The notes: generated by a model from the letters alone, not told the origin. Shown: positions 10,001-19,885, numbered from the stretch's first letter. The stretch is DNA of 64,000 nt from Citrobacter koseri (GCA_900446925.1 UAVY01000002.1:310001-374000), one strand, 5' to 3'. Program-made: numbers and translations.

Positions 10001-10594
10001 CAGCCAGCTTCATCTCCGCGGGAATTACTGGCAAAATATCTCTTTGAGTCAGAGAAGAATGCGCTCACTTTTGATTATAAAGAGCGTAAGGATTTAAAAA
10101 CTTCCGAGACCAAAATTTACACACTCCATGGTGTGGAGCAGCATGATAATTTCCTGAATCAGACGTTTGAAAATACCGGTAAACACATCACGATAGTTTC
10201 TCCATGGCTGACCTGGCAAAAACTGGAGCAAACCGGTTTTCTTGATTCTATGATTGCGGCGTGTTCACGTGGTATTAACGTCACGATTGTCACTGACAGA
10301 AGCTACAACACTGAACATAATGATTTTGAGAAGCGAAAAGAGAAGCAGCAGAACCTCAAAGCGGCGCTGGAGAAACTGAACGCCCTTGGTATTGCGACAA
10401 AACTGGTCAATCGTGTTCATAGTAAAATTGTTATTGGTGATGATGGTTTGCTGTGCGTGGGATCATTCAACTGGTTTAGTGCGACACGTGAAGCGCGATA
10501 TGAACGATACGATACATCGATGGTTTATTGCGGTGATAACCTGAAGGGCGAGATTGAGGCAATTTATAATAGCCTTGAGAGGCGTCAGGTTTAG
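7079..10594 (+). CDS. UPF1-like SF1 helicase fused to a C-terminal PLD nuclease domain (two single-base indels)
   Basis: Restored length is about 1,170 residues. The N-terminal ~290 residues are unassigned. Walker A reads NGPPGTGK near residue 296; one missing A at 7980 breaks the frame and its restoration gives [16 protein letters not shown] long helical insertion follows (about residues 370-580). A second break near 8843 is one extra G. The Walker B/DEAG motif is [13 protein letters not shown] near residue 693, then [40 protein letters not shown] and [17 protein letters not shown], the full motif set of SF1B (AAA_11/AAA_12) helicases. The last ~150 residues carry one PLD active site, [10 protein letters not shown] (HxKx4D), and GSFNWF. 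It sits between an HNH nuclease and the EcoRII pair, so antiviral DNA or RNA processing is a fair inference. Confidence 0.8.
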
Positions 10595-10609
10595 AGCGGC
10601 GATTATATA

Positions 10610-10646
10610 AGCCATCTTATCGCTATTTCTTTAGGATAAGATGGCT
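10610..10646. terminator. 12-bp perfect inverted repeat after the helicase-PLD gene
   Basis: AGCCATCTTATC (10610-10621) pairs perfectly with GATAAGATGGCT (10635-10646) across a 13-base loop, starting 15 bp after the helicase stop. There is no downstream T-run, so it may be an unusual terminator, an mRNA-end stem or a protein-binding palindrome. Confidence 0.4.
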
Positions 10647-10886
10647 AAATTACCGGTTGTGATACAGGAACCATATGATTTAGCGAAGAATTATGTATGC
10701 CGATACTGTAAGATTCACTGCGCAGCTTGTATGTACGCCCCCCACAACAATTGGCAACACTATTGGCTAGCTCTCATAATTTGTACGCTCCGTTGAATCC
10801 ATATACTGATCAAATATCCAGAATAAATCGTTTCATCTGGGTCAAATGAGTGATATATTTTCACCCATAAACCCCGAGGAGGCGTT

Positions 10887-12312
10887 ATGTCTGAATTCGA
10901 TTTATTTGCGCAGGAACTGCTCGAAAAAGCAGAAGCTGAAGAAAAACAACAACAAGAGCGCGACAGGAAGCTGATTGATCGGGTACTTGAAATTTACGAC
11001 CAGAAGTATGTCGCAGAACTGCTAAGAAAAATAGGTAAAAATGAGTGGAGCCGCGAAACGCTTAACCGCTGGGTAAATGGCAAGTGTGAGCCAAAATCGC
11101 TCACCATGGCTGAAGAAGCGCTGTTACGGAAAATGCTGCCGGAGCAACCTGCTCATCATCCTGACTATGACTTCCGCTTTATTGACCTGTTTGCTGGTAT
11201 TGGTGGTATCCGTAAAGGATTCGAGGCCATCGGCGGGCAATGCGTTTTTACCAGCGAATGGAATAAAGAAGCGGTACGTACCTACAAAGCAAACTGGTAC
11301 AACGATGAAGACGCACACACATTCAATCTGGATATCCGCGAAGTCACGCTAAGCGGAGAAGAAGGCATCTCAGAAGAGAAAGCCTACGCCCATATCGATC
11401 AACACATCCCGGATCATGACGTCCTGCTGGCCGGTTTTCCCTGCCAGCCATTCAGTCTGGCGGGTGTAAGTAAGAAAAACTCTCTCGGACGCGCACATGG
11501 ATTCGAATGTGAAGCGCAGGGCACTCTTTTTTTCGATGTTGCCCGCATAATCAAGGCTAAGCAACCAACCATTTTTGTGCTGGAAAACGTGAAAAACCTT
11601 AAGAGCCATGACAAAGGCAAAACGTTTAAAGTCATTATGGATACCCTTGATGAATTAGGCTATGAAGTCGCTGATGCCAATATCACAGGGAAAGATGATC
11701 CTAAAATTATTGATGGTAAAAATTTCCTGCCACAACATCGTGAGCGTATTGTTCTGGTCGGATTCCGCCGTGACCTTAATATCCATCAGGGATTCACTTT
11801 AAAGAATATTCATAAATTCTACCCTGAGAAAAGACCAACATTGGTCAGCTTCTGGACCCTGCGGTTGACAGTAAATATATCCTGAGCCCTAAGTTATGGG
11901 AATATCTCTATAACTATGCTAAAAAAGCATGCCGCCAAAGGTAATGGGTTCGGTTTTGGTCTGGTTGATCCGAATAATGAAAATAGCGTCGCGAGAACAT
12001 TATCCGCTCGTTACCATAAAGATGGATCTGAAATTCTCATCGACAGAGGATGGGATAAAGAACTCGGCGAAATCGATTTCTCTAATCCAGAGAATCAGGA
12101 ACAAAGGCCAAGAAGACTGACGCCCCATGAATGCGCAAGATTAATGGGATTTGGAGCAACCCGGAGGCAAGCCATTCCGAATCCCCGTTTCCGATACTCA
12201 GGCCTATCGACAGTTTGGGAACTCAGTGGTCGTTCCCGTTTTTGAAGCCGTGGCAAAACTGCTTCAGCCTTATATTATGAAAGCCGCTGCAAGCAAGGCG
12301 ACCAAAAAATAA
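10887..12312 (+). CDS. EcoRII-type DNA (cytosine-5) methyltransferase, CCWGG specificity (three indels)
   Basis: Very close to plasmid-borne M.EcoRII by recall (starts [20 protein letters not shown]). 5mC methyltransferase motifs are clear: [28 protein letters not shown] with the catalytic Cys, [47 protein letters not shown]. It methylates the inner cytosine of CCWGG and protects against the cognate nuclease. The frame breaks near 11836 (a missing T), 11921 (one A too many in an A6 run) and near 12150. Restoring all three gives one ~475-residue protein ending at 12312. The ribosome site GAGGAGG precedes the ATG. Convergent with its nuclease, the arrangement known for EcoRII. An active nuclease would need a working methylase, which favours sequencing error. 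Confidence 0.92.
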
Positions 12313-12323
12313 TTTAAACAGAT

Positions 12324-12344
12324 CCCCCGGAATTTATCCGGGGG
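12324..12344. terminator. Hairpin between the convergent EcoRII-type genes
   Basis: CCCCCGGA (12324-12331) and TCCGGGGG (12337-12344) form a perfect GC-rich stem with a 5-base loop, centred between the methyltransferase and nuclease stop codons. It is suitable as a shared bidirectional terminator, although neither side has a long T-run. Confidence 0.6.
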
Positions 12345-12362
12345 GAAACAGAATCAAATTAT

Positions 12363-13568
12363 TTAATCGACATACAATGATTTAGTTTCATCGATAAATG
12401 TTTCTAACGAAATAAGATATTCCCGGATAGCTTTCGGGTACTTATCATGAAGGCTACTGGGTACAACCAACCTGACCCTTTCCTGCTGCATCTCCTGAAA
12501 TTGAGCAACAGAAACACCTTCCTGAAGGGTAAAGAGATAAATATCCTGAATCCTGTCTGCCTCATTTAATATCTGCCGCCAGCGATCTTTACAGGTCGTT
12601 TTTACCGCTAGCATACGCAGCTTCTGCTCTGGAAAAGCTTCATCGTGATAAGCTTGCGCAGAGGGGAATAAAAAATCTGGCTTCTTATTTCCTTCTGTAA
12701 CGGCCTGAGTCTCAAAAGTTTTCAGTCCATGCTCATTAAAAAGCTGTTCAAGATGCAGCTCAAGTGATTTTCCGGCTCGTGATTTTCGTCTGTTGCTCAC
12801 GGAATTCGCCAGTGCAATAAATTCATTTACGGAACCAAACCCAGACTGAACTATACCCAGTACATGCATTTCCTCCACCAGTAGGAAAATTTCGTACTCA
12901 ACACGACGACGTTCAATCAGTTGCTTATCCGGGCCTATGACATTTGGGGAATAGTGAGCTGCTGCATACTGGATAATCTCCTTACCTGAAGGGAAATTTG
13001 TTCTCCACTCTTCCGGAAGACGATACCCACTGGAAACTGGTTCTTTTAAAGCCAGACCACCCAGAATCTCATTTGCGGGACCATAGACCAACGATCCAGG
13101 AACAATTTCTCCGAGCGATGACTCAACGATATCTTCTTCTTCTGCGTTATGACACACCCAAATATCAACAAATTGGCTATCAGATCCCTGATGGTGATCA
13201 AACGCCAATAACGCCAGCGCCCCCGTATTCTCCGGGTCTTGCAGAGGATTCTTTCCTCCCCCCCATCGGGTGATACGCTTTTCATTTCGGGTCTTACCAA
13301 AGAAACGACCATTGTAATAAATGGCCCTGGCCTCGCTGTCCGGGCAGTTGTGTGAGGAGGTATGCGCATTCAGCATCACGGACGGGTTAAGATCCCTTGT
13401 ATGATTAATTGAAGGGAAAAGATGTTCAACAATGCCAGAAGGTATGTAAATGCCAACCTGATGTCCGCCCGTCGCGCCGGTATCGTTGGCTGACAAGCGC
13501 TTGATGAACATATAGGTGTCACTGGTTGACTTATCTAACAGCCATGAATGTAGCCCCGACATCATCAC
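12363..13568 (-). CDS. Type IIE restriction endonuclease EcoRII, cuts at CCWGG
   Basis: An intact 401-residue protein matching EcoRII (404 residues) along its length. The N-terminal effector domain contains YMFIKRLSANDTGATGGHQV and YIPSGIVEHLFPSINHTRDL. The C-terminal catalytic domain has SVSNRRKSRAGKSLELHLE and the nuclease core PDFLFPSAQAYHDE followed by LRMLAVKTTCKDRWRQILNE, which holds the PD...K and downstream Glu residues. EcoRII must bind two CCWGG sites to cut before the first C. The gene faces the methyltransferase tail to tail. Enterobacterial Dcm methylates the same site, so the host chromosome would be doubly protected. This is one of the few long genes in the island without an indel. 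Confidence 0.94.
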   Translation of the reverse strand: MMMSGLHSWLLDKSTSDTYMFIKRLSANDTGATGGHQVGIYIPSGIVEHLFPSINHTRDLNPSVMLNAHTSSHNCPDSEARAIYYNGRFFGKTRNEKRITRWGGGKNPLQDPENTGALALLAFDHHQGSDSQFVDIWVCHNAEEEDIVESSLGEIVPGSLVYGPANEILGGLALKEPVSSGYRLPEEWRTNFPSGKEIIQYAAAHYSPNVIGPDKQLIERRRVEYEIFLLVEEMHVLGIVQSGFGSVNEFIALANSVSNRRKSRAGKSLELHLEQLFNEHGLKTFETQAVTEGNKKPDFLFPSAQAYHDEAFPEQKLRMLAVKTTCKDRWRQILNEADRIQDIYLFTLQEGVSVAQFQEMQQERVRLVVPSSLHDKYPKAIREYLISLETFIDETKSLYVD

Positions 13569-13685
13569 TTCCTCGCTGTAAAAATATCGCTGATTTATAG
13601 AGAGTTATCCTGCCACAGCTCTGCCTTTGTGAATACTTACGATGCCGTTTTATGTGATGTCGTTATTTTCCTTGTTCTCCCAGAT

Positions 13686-14830
13686 TCAGCTCAGTTCCCG
13701 AGATACCTTATAAACCGTTTTCTGGTCGTTTTCTGACATCTCTGTTAAGAGACTTGCACGTGCCAGGGTACGCAAATAATTACGCGCAGTGTTATCCGAT
13801 ACGCCCAGCGCCTCCGCTACGCCTGCTGCGGAATATTTCTTACCAGGCTCAGCCAGAATAATATTAAGTAGTGTGACTTGCCGTCCGCTCAGCCGCGATA
13901 AGCTCCCTGATTTATACAAAAAATGATCAATTCGGGCAGCGCGGGCAACCAGATCGTCTACATGCTGTAAGAGCCTTGTCATAGCACGATGGATAATACT
14001 GGCCTGATATTCAAGATAGTGCGTCAGATCCATACCATCGGTTTCAGTGTACTGGTAACTGTGGGCATATTTGGCCGGGGCGGCATGCAGTAGCTGGCTG
14101 ATAGAGACATATTTAAATACGTCGTACTCTGATTTGAGCATGTACCAGTAAAAAAGCCCACGGCTTGTACGCCCCGTTACCGTCTCTGAAAGGGTGCTCG
14201 TGAACGAGCATGAAGTGAAGAACACAGGCTTTTGCCAAGGGGTGAACGTAGGATTCTGTGTCGTTTACGAAGTCACACACCATTTGCAGACGTGCCTGCA
14301 GGTCGGTGGCCGCTGGCGGTTGATGAACAATGTTACCGTCATAATCTGCAATCACTACATCATCGGTATCGCGGAATTCTCTCAGGACTGTATTTTTCGC
14401 CATTAATTCCACCCATGCCAATGGCATGGAAACGGCGGATTAAATCTGGTGTTAATGGCTCCTGGATAAGTTCCGGAATTTCGGCCATCAACCGCGCATT
14501 ACCCGCGATCATGTGTTCATCTTCGGTACGGGGGGCTCTGCCACTTTCTAGCATGTCCCGCGCGACAAGCGTAGTTGTGTTAGCGCCTTCCAGTTGCGAT
14601 GAAGTGATTGGCTCTTCCATACTTAGTGCTGTTAACTCTTTACCTGCCTCCCTGAGTCTGGTGGTAAGTTCTTTGAGCACCAGCCTTGTGGCGTGCTTGT
14701 CCACCAGTTCACAGACTGACATGATGTTAGGTGTAAGGACAAAGCCAGCCTGATTGCCTGCTTCGTTGCGATAATGGATCCGTTGCATGGCTGAGTCACG
14801 AGAACAGCCTGTCGATAATCCTGCCTCCAT
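13686..14830 (-). CDS. Fic-family protein with N-terminal autoinhibitory motif and C-terminal winged helix (indels; start uncertain)
   Basis: The N-terminal segment MEEPITSSQLEGANTT holds the S/TxxxE(G/N) inhibitory helix of class II Fic proteins. The Fic core, HPFRDGNGRTSRGLFYWY, appears when one G of a G4 run near 14170 is removed; as given the frame reads GNGAYKPW. The catalytic His and the Gly/Asn/Arg residues are all present. Another break lies near 14370. The C-terminus (KKYSAAGVAEALGVSDNTAR) is a winged helix, suggesting DNA binding or autoregulation. Fic enzymes usually AMPylate target hydroxyls. Restored length is about 370 residues. The true N-terminus may lie further upstream in another frame (a WTRRDYARTDVEDDEWR stretch is readable near 14860). 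It stands alone, between EcoRII and the tpl region. Confidence 0.8.
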
Positions 14831-15119
14831 TCATCATCTTCGACATCTGTACGTGCATAGTCTCGTCTGGTCCAATCGTTCCTTTATCAAAACTTTTATG
14901 ATGGGCCACATTGTTTGCGTATCTGTTGGATAGCGAATCCCACCTCGTCAGCAGAGAGTAATGTTCTTCATCAAAACCACTGGCAACGTTGTGTTCGACG
15001 GTCTCTTTTTATTCTCAAACTACGTGAACTTTGCTGCTTATCTACTCTCCCCAAATTCATGCCAAAAAATGTGAACCTCATCCCTGAAGCAAATCGTAAT
15101 CTCTGAAATCGATCTGTAT

Positions 15120-15137
15120 CGTAAATTTTACTTTACA
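15120..15137. promoter_or_regulatory. TyrR box upstream of tpl
   Basis: CGTAAA-N6-TTTACA differs by one base from the TyrR consensus TGTAAA-N6-TTTACA. It lies 432 bp before the tpl start, in line with the far-upstream TyrR boxes reported for tpl, which act through DNA looping. Confidence 0.75.
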
Positions 15138-15142
15138 CTTTT

Positions 15143-15158
15143 GGTGATGTCAGTCACA
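15143..15158. promoter_or_regulatory. CRP site (distal) upstream of tpl
   Basis: GGTGATGTCAGTCACA fits the CRP pattern TGTGA-N6-TCACA with one mismatch, just after the TyrR box. Catabolite control of tpl is known in this group. Confidence 0.6.
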
Positions 15159-15343
15159 AAATTAAGCGCGGAGGGTGATCGCAATCTCATAATATCCTGG
15201 TATACAAAATCGACAATGTGAGCGGAAAAGAGGCTGGAAAGTTAAGTTTTCACTGCTTTCTCTCTTTTACCGCGTCTGGAGGGAAACTGCAATTCAAAAG
15301 ATAAAAAATAACTTGTTGAAATTGAGTCAGTAAAAAAATGGTA

Positions 15344-15359
15344 TGTGATTTAAATCACG
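15344..15359. promoter_or_regulatory. CRP site (proximal) upstream of tpl
   Basis: TGTGATTTAAATCACG is an almost perfect CRP palindrome, 210 bp before the tpl start. The whole stretch 14831-15568 holds no gene I can support and appears to be the long control region of tpl. Confidence 0.75.
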
Positions 15360-15505
15360 CGTATTTACAGATTTTATGATTTACGCCAATGGCGAATATT
15401 GACGGAGCTATTTTCTTCATGAATTAAATCTTGCATAGTGCCCTCACATTATTTCTTCCCCCTGAATCAGGAGGCGGATAGTTATATTCCATCAATCTTT
15501 ATTGA

Positions 15506-16942
<1,437 letters not shown>

Positions 16943-16952
16943 TGGTATTGAT

Positions 16953-16987
16953 AGCCCCATTTTTAAATGGGGCTTTTTGTTTTTTAT
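16953..16987 (+). terminator. Rho-independent terminator after tpl
   Basis: AGCCCCATTT (16953-16962) pairs with AAATGGGGCT (16965-16974) and is followed by TTTTGTTTTTT. It separates tpl from the permease gene. Confidence 0.9.
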
Positions 16988-17048
16988 TATCCGAAGATGT
17001 ACAAATGACAGCCGTAATTATAATTAATAGTCAACAGGAACATTTATC

Positions 17049-18312
17049 ATGGATATTAATGCCATTGAACGACAGAGTTCCCCCGGACTTATTAGCGGGA
17101 CGATGCTTGTCATCGCAACGGTAGTCGGCGGGGGAATGTTCTCCCTGCCTATTGCGATGGCGGGAGTCTGGTTTCCCGGCGCCTCTGTTATTCTGATCGT
17201 TATTGCCATCATGATGTTATTAACCGGCCTGATGCTGGTGGAAGTGAACCTTCACTATGGTGCCGGAGCCAGTTTTAATACCTTTACTCAGGATCTATTA
17301 GGGCGAAAGTGGAATATCGTGGTTGGCATCGCCTTTGGTTTTGTACTCTATATTTTAACCTATGCGTATATCTCCGGGTCATCGGCGGTGATGGCGCAGA
17401 CGGTGTTTAAATATAGCGGTTTTCGTTTCCCGGCAAACATCTCCGTTATTGTCGTCAGTATGCTGGTTGGCGTAATCGCCTGGTACAGCTCGCTGCTGGT
17501 CGGGCGGATCACCACCATTCTGATCGTCGGTAAGTTTGTGGCGTTCTTTGCCACGTTCTCCGGGCTAATCGGCCATATTGAGGTGGCGAAACTGGTCGAT
17601 AGCGTCGCCATCGCACTGCCGAATACGCAATATCTGCCCTACATTCTGATGACGCTGCCGTTCTGCATTATCTCCTTTGGTTTTCACGGCAATGTGCCGA
17701 GTCTGGTGAAACTGTATGGCACCCCACGGCGTATCCCATATTACGCGTTCCATCGTGATTGGCACCCTGTTTGCCGTGCTGCTCTATATCTTCTGGCTGG
17801 CGGTGACGATGGGCAACATCAGCCGCGCCGAGTTTTCGCCGATCATTGCCAAAGGCGGCAATATTGATGTGTTTGTGGAAGCCATCAGTGGGCTGTTTAC
17901 CAGTCGCTATATGGATTTAATCCTGACCTTTTTCGGTAACTTTGCCGTTGCCAGTTCGCTGCTGGCCGCTACGCTGGGTCTGTTTGATTATATTGCCGAT
18001 CTGTTCCACTTCCCGGATAACGGCATCGGCAGACTGAAAACCGCGCTGGTGACCTATTTCCCGCCCGCTGCCGTCTGTTTCTTTTTCCCGAATGGTTTTG
18101 TCCATGCGATTGGCTATGCGGGACTGGCGTTTACCATCTGGAGCGTGATCCTGCCGCCATTTCTGGTGAAAGCGTCCCGTAAGCGTTTTGCCACGGCGCG
18201 TTATACCGCCCCCTGTAACAATACGGTGCTGAATCTGGTGATTGTCGGCGGAGGGATTGTGTATCTGACGGTGGTGCTGGATGTGTTTGGTTTACTGCCG
18301 ACGTTCCGTTAG
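17049..18312 (+). CDS. tutB: Tyrosine-specific permease, HAAAP family (one indel)
   Basis: An inner-membrane proton-linked aromatic amino acid transporter of the Mtr/TnaB/TyrP family. The N-terminus has the family motif LISGTMLVIATVVGGGMFSL, and about eleven hydrophobic segments follow over ~420 residues. The frame breaks near 17720; the C-terminal frame continues HITRSIVIGTLFAVLLYIFW through to LLPTFR. It lies 106 bp after tpl, beyond the terminator, and so has its own or read-through transcription. Position next to tpl and similarity to TutB support tyrosine import for phenol-lyase action. Specificity is inferred from context. Confidence 0.87.
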
Positions 18313-18323
18313 CGGGAGGCGCT

Positions 18324-18458
18324 ATGTTTCTGACATTACTCAGGTTACAGCATCCGCTGGTTTATCGTTACGCCTGGCTGAGGGTGTGGGTGGTGGTGTT
18401 AAGAAAATGCGGACTGCGCAAGAATAAAGCTCACAAAAGTAATCAGGCCTGTCGCTGA
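18324..18458 (+). CDS. Small ORF of 44 residues after tutB
   Basis: ATG at 18324 follows the tutB stop by 11 bp and has the strong ribosome site GGGAGG at 18314-18319. The peptide starts MFLTLLRLQHPLVYRYAWLR and continues basic (WVVVLRKCGLRKNKAHK). It resembles the short YbdD/CstA-associated or permease-associated peptides only in being small, hydrophobic and basic; I do not recognise it. The end overlaps a hairpin (GGCCTGT/ACAGGCC, 18447-18465). Translational coupling to tutB is plausible. Could be spurious, but the ribosome site and spacing argue for expression. Confidence 0.5.
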   Translation: MFLTLLRLQHPLVYRYAWLRVWVVVLRKCGLRKNKAHKSNQACR

Positions 18459-18473
18459 CAGGCCTGCCTGGAT

Positions 18474-18551
18474 TTACACCCGGAAGTAGCGTGGTGGAAT
18501 CAACGTTGAGAACGCGTCGATCTTCTTCACCATCTTTTTCCAGAACAACAT
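18474..18551 (-). CDS. Small ORF of 25 residues downstream of trpS2
   Basis: ATG at 18551 with AGAGGA about nine bases upstream. The peptide starts MLFWKKMVKKIDAFSTLIPP and ends in YFRV: a short basic amphipathic sequence with one Trp. It lies 169 bp past the trpS2 stop on the same strand and just beyond the convergent 44-residue ORF. I do not recognise a family. Codon choice and ribosome site make it credible as a real small protein. Confidence 0.45.
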   Translation of the reverse strand: MLFWKKMVKKIDAFSTLIPPRYFRV

Positions 18552-18719
18552 AACAACAATCCTCTGTTTAAAATGCAGGCGCTATTTTAGTCAGCGCAGG
18601 CATTGCGTAAAAGATCGCCGCGTCGTTCTTATCGTGTGCACGGTGTAAAGCTTTTTGTTCACTCTGAAAAATGTGGAGGAGTAACACGATCGGCAACCCT
18701 GCCGCCGGGTTGACAAGCG

Positions 18720-19727
18720 TTAAAATAGTACGGGCAATCCCAGCCCGCGTTTCACTTCCCGTAGCGTTGTCTGTGTGACCTCATGCGCCCGTTCACTGCC
18801 TTGTTGCAGTATCTGCATCAGCATGCCTTTATCCTGAATATAGGTTGCCCGCCGCTCGCGCATTGGGGCAATCAACTCCTGCAAACAGGCTTCCAGTTCG
18901 TTTTTACAGGTGCGATCGCCAAGCCCGCCCTGCTGATAATGCGCTTTCATCGCCGCGACTTTCGTTTTGTCCGGGTGAAAGGCATCCAGCCAGGTGAATA
19001 CGATATTTCCTTCGATCTGACCCGGATCGCTGACGTTAAGGTGGTGAGGATCGGTGTACATGGCGCTAACCGCTTTGTGGATCGTCTCTTCACTGGCGGA
19101 GAGTTGCAGGGTATTGCCGAGAGATTTTGACATTTTAGCGCCGCCATCGATGCCGGGCAGGCGGCCGGTGTCGCTCAGAATCGCCTGACAGTGGCGTAGC
19201 AGCGGGGCAGGCAGTAGGCTGTTCATCTTGTGTACGATTTCGTTAGTCTGCTCGATCATCGGCAACTGATCGTCTCCTACGGGCACATATTCCGCTTTAA
19301 ACGCGGTGATATCCGCCGCCTGGCTGATGGGGTAGACCATAAATCCGACCGGTAACGAGCGGGTAAAGCCTTTCTGCGCAATTTCATTTTTCACCGTCGG
19401 ATTACGCTCTACGCGGGCGACAGTGACGACATTCATATACAGCATGGTCAGTTCCGCCAGTGCAGGTAAGGCGGATTGCAGGCAGAGCGTGGTGAGTTCA
19501 GGGTCGATTCCGGCAGCCAGATAATCCGCCAGCACTTCCGGGATGTTGTCGCGGATCTTTTGCGGGTTCGTACCGTTATCGGTCAGCCCTTGCAGGTCGG
19601 CAATCAGCACAAATTGTTGATGGGTATGCTGCAAAGCAACGCGCTGGTGCAGTGAGCCAACGTAGTGCCCGAGGTGCAGGGCGCCCGTAGGGCGATCGCC
19701 GGTCAGAATGGTGGGTTTTGTGTTCAT
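18720..19727 (-). CDS. trpS2: Second tryptophanyl-tRNA synthetase (TrpRS II)
   Basis: An intact 335-residue class I aminoacyl-tRNA synthetase. The HIGH-type motif is GDRPTGALHLGHYVGSLH near the N-terminus and the KMSKS loop is GAKMSKSLGN near residue 190. It charges tRNA-Trp in the cytoplasm. It is distinct from the housekeeping trpS near dam. The start at 19727 is preceded by AAGGAG; the in-frame extension to 19775 overlaps the leader structures and is not favoured. Upstream is a leader peptide with tandem Trp codons and alternative hairpins, implying control by charged tRNA-Trp. Second TrpRS enzymes can confer resistance to TrpRS inhibitors such as indolmycin in other bacteria; this role is only a possibility here. 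Confidence 0.93.
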   Translation of the reverse strand: MNTKPTILTGDRPTGALHLGHYVGSLHQRVALQHTHQQFVLIADLQGLTDNGTNPQKIRDNIPEVLADYLAAGIDPELTTLCLQSALPALAELTMLYMNVVTVARVERNPTVKNEIAQKGFTRSLPVGFMVYPISQAADITAFKAEYVPVGDDQLPMIEQTNEIVHKMNSLLPAPLLRHCQAILSDTGRLPGIDGGAKMSKSLGNTLQLSASEETIHKAVSAMYTDPHHLNVSDPGQIEGNIVFTWLDAFHPDKTKVAAMKAHYQQGGLGDRTCKNELEACLQELIAPMRERRATYIQDKGMLMQILQQGSERAHEVTQTTLREVKRGLGLPVLF

Positions 19728-19745
19728 CAAAGACTCCTTTACGTG

Positions 19746-19828
19746 AAAAAACCGAAAGACGTCTCTGGAACGCAATAGCCGCCTTTCGGCGGCTATTAAT
19801 ACGGGGATAAAACAGAACCGTGCCGCCT
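19746..19828 (-). promoter_or_regulatory. trp-type attenuator of trpS2
   Basis: On the minus strand, after the leader peptide, GGCGGC (19827-19822) can pair back with GCTGCC in the Trp-codon region (19841-19836, helped by AACCG/CGGTT) or forward with GCCGCC (19793-19788). The latter also forms a perfect 10-bp hairpin, AATAGCCGCC/GGCGGCTATT (19797-19774, loop GAAA). In addition CCGAAAG (19789-19783) can pair with CTTTCGG (19758-19752), directly followed by TTTTTT (19751-19746), as in an intrinsic terminator. So at least three mutually exclusive folds exist. Which one stops transcription is not settled from sequence alone. Confidence 0.7.
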
Positions 19829-19885
19829 TTAGTCAGGCAGCCACCAGCGGTTATGGCGTTGGGGAATCGCAGTCTGTTTATTCAT
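19829..19885 (-). CDS. Leader peptide of trpS2 with tandem Trp codons
   Basis: An 18-residue peptide, MNKQTAIPQRHNRWWLPD, ends 101 bp upstream of the trpS2 ATG. Two adjacent Trp codons (TGG TGG at 19846-19841) lie near its end, inside the first arm of the alternative RNA stems, exactly as in trpL of the trp operon. The ribosome site is weak. Stalling at the Trp codons when tRNA-Trp is uncharged would change the RNA fold and so trpS2 expression. Confidence 0.72.
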   Translation of the reverse strand: MNKQTAIPQRHNRWWLPD

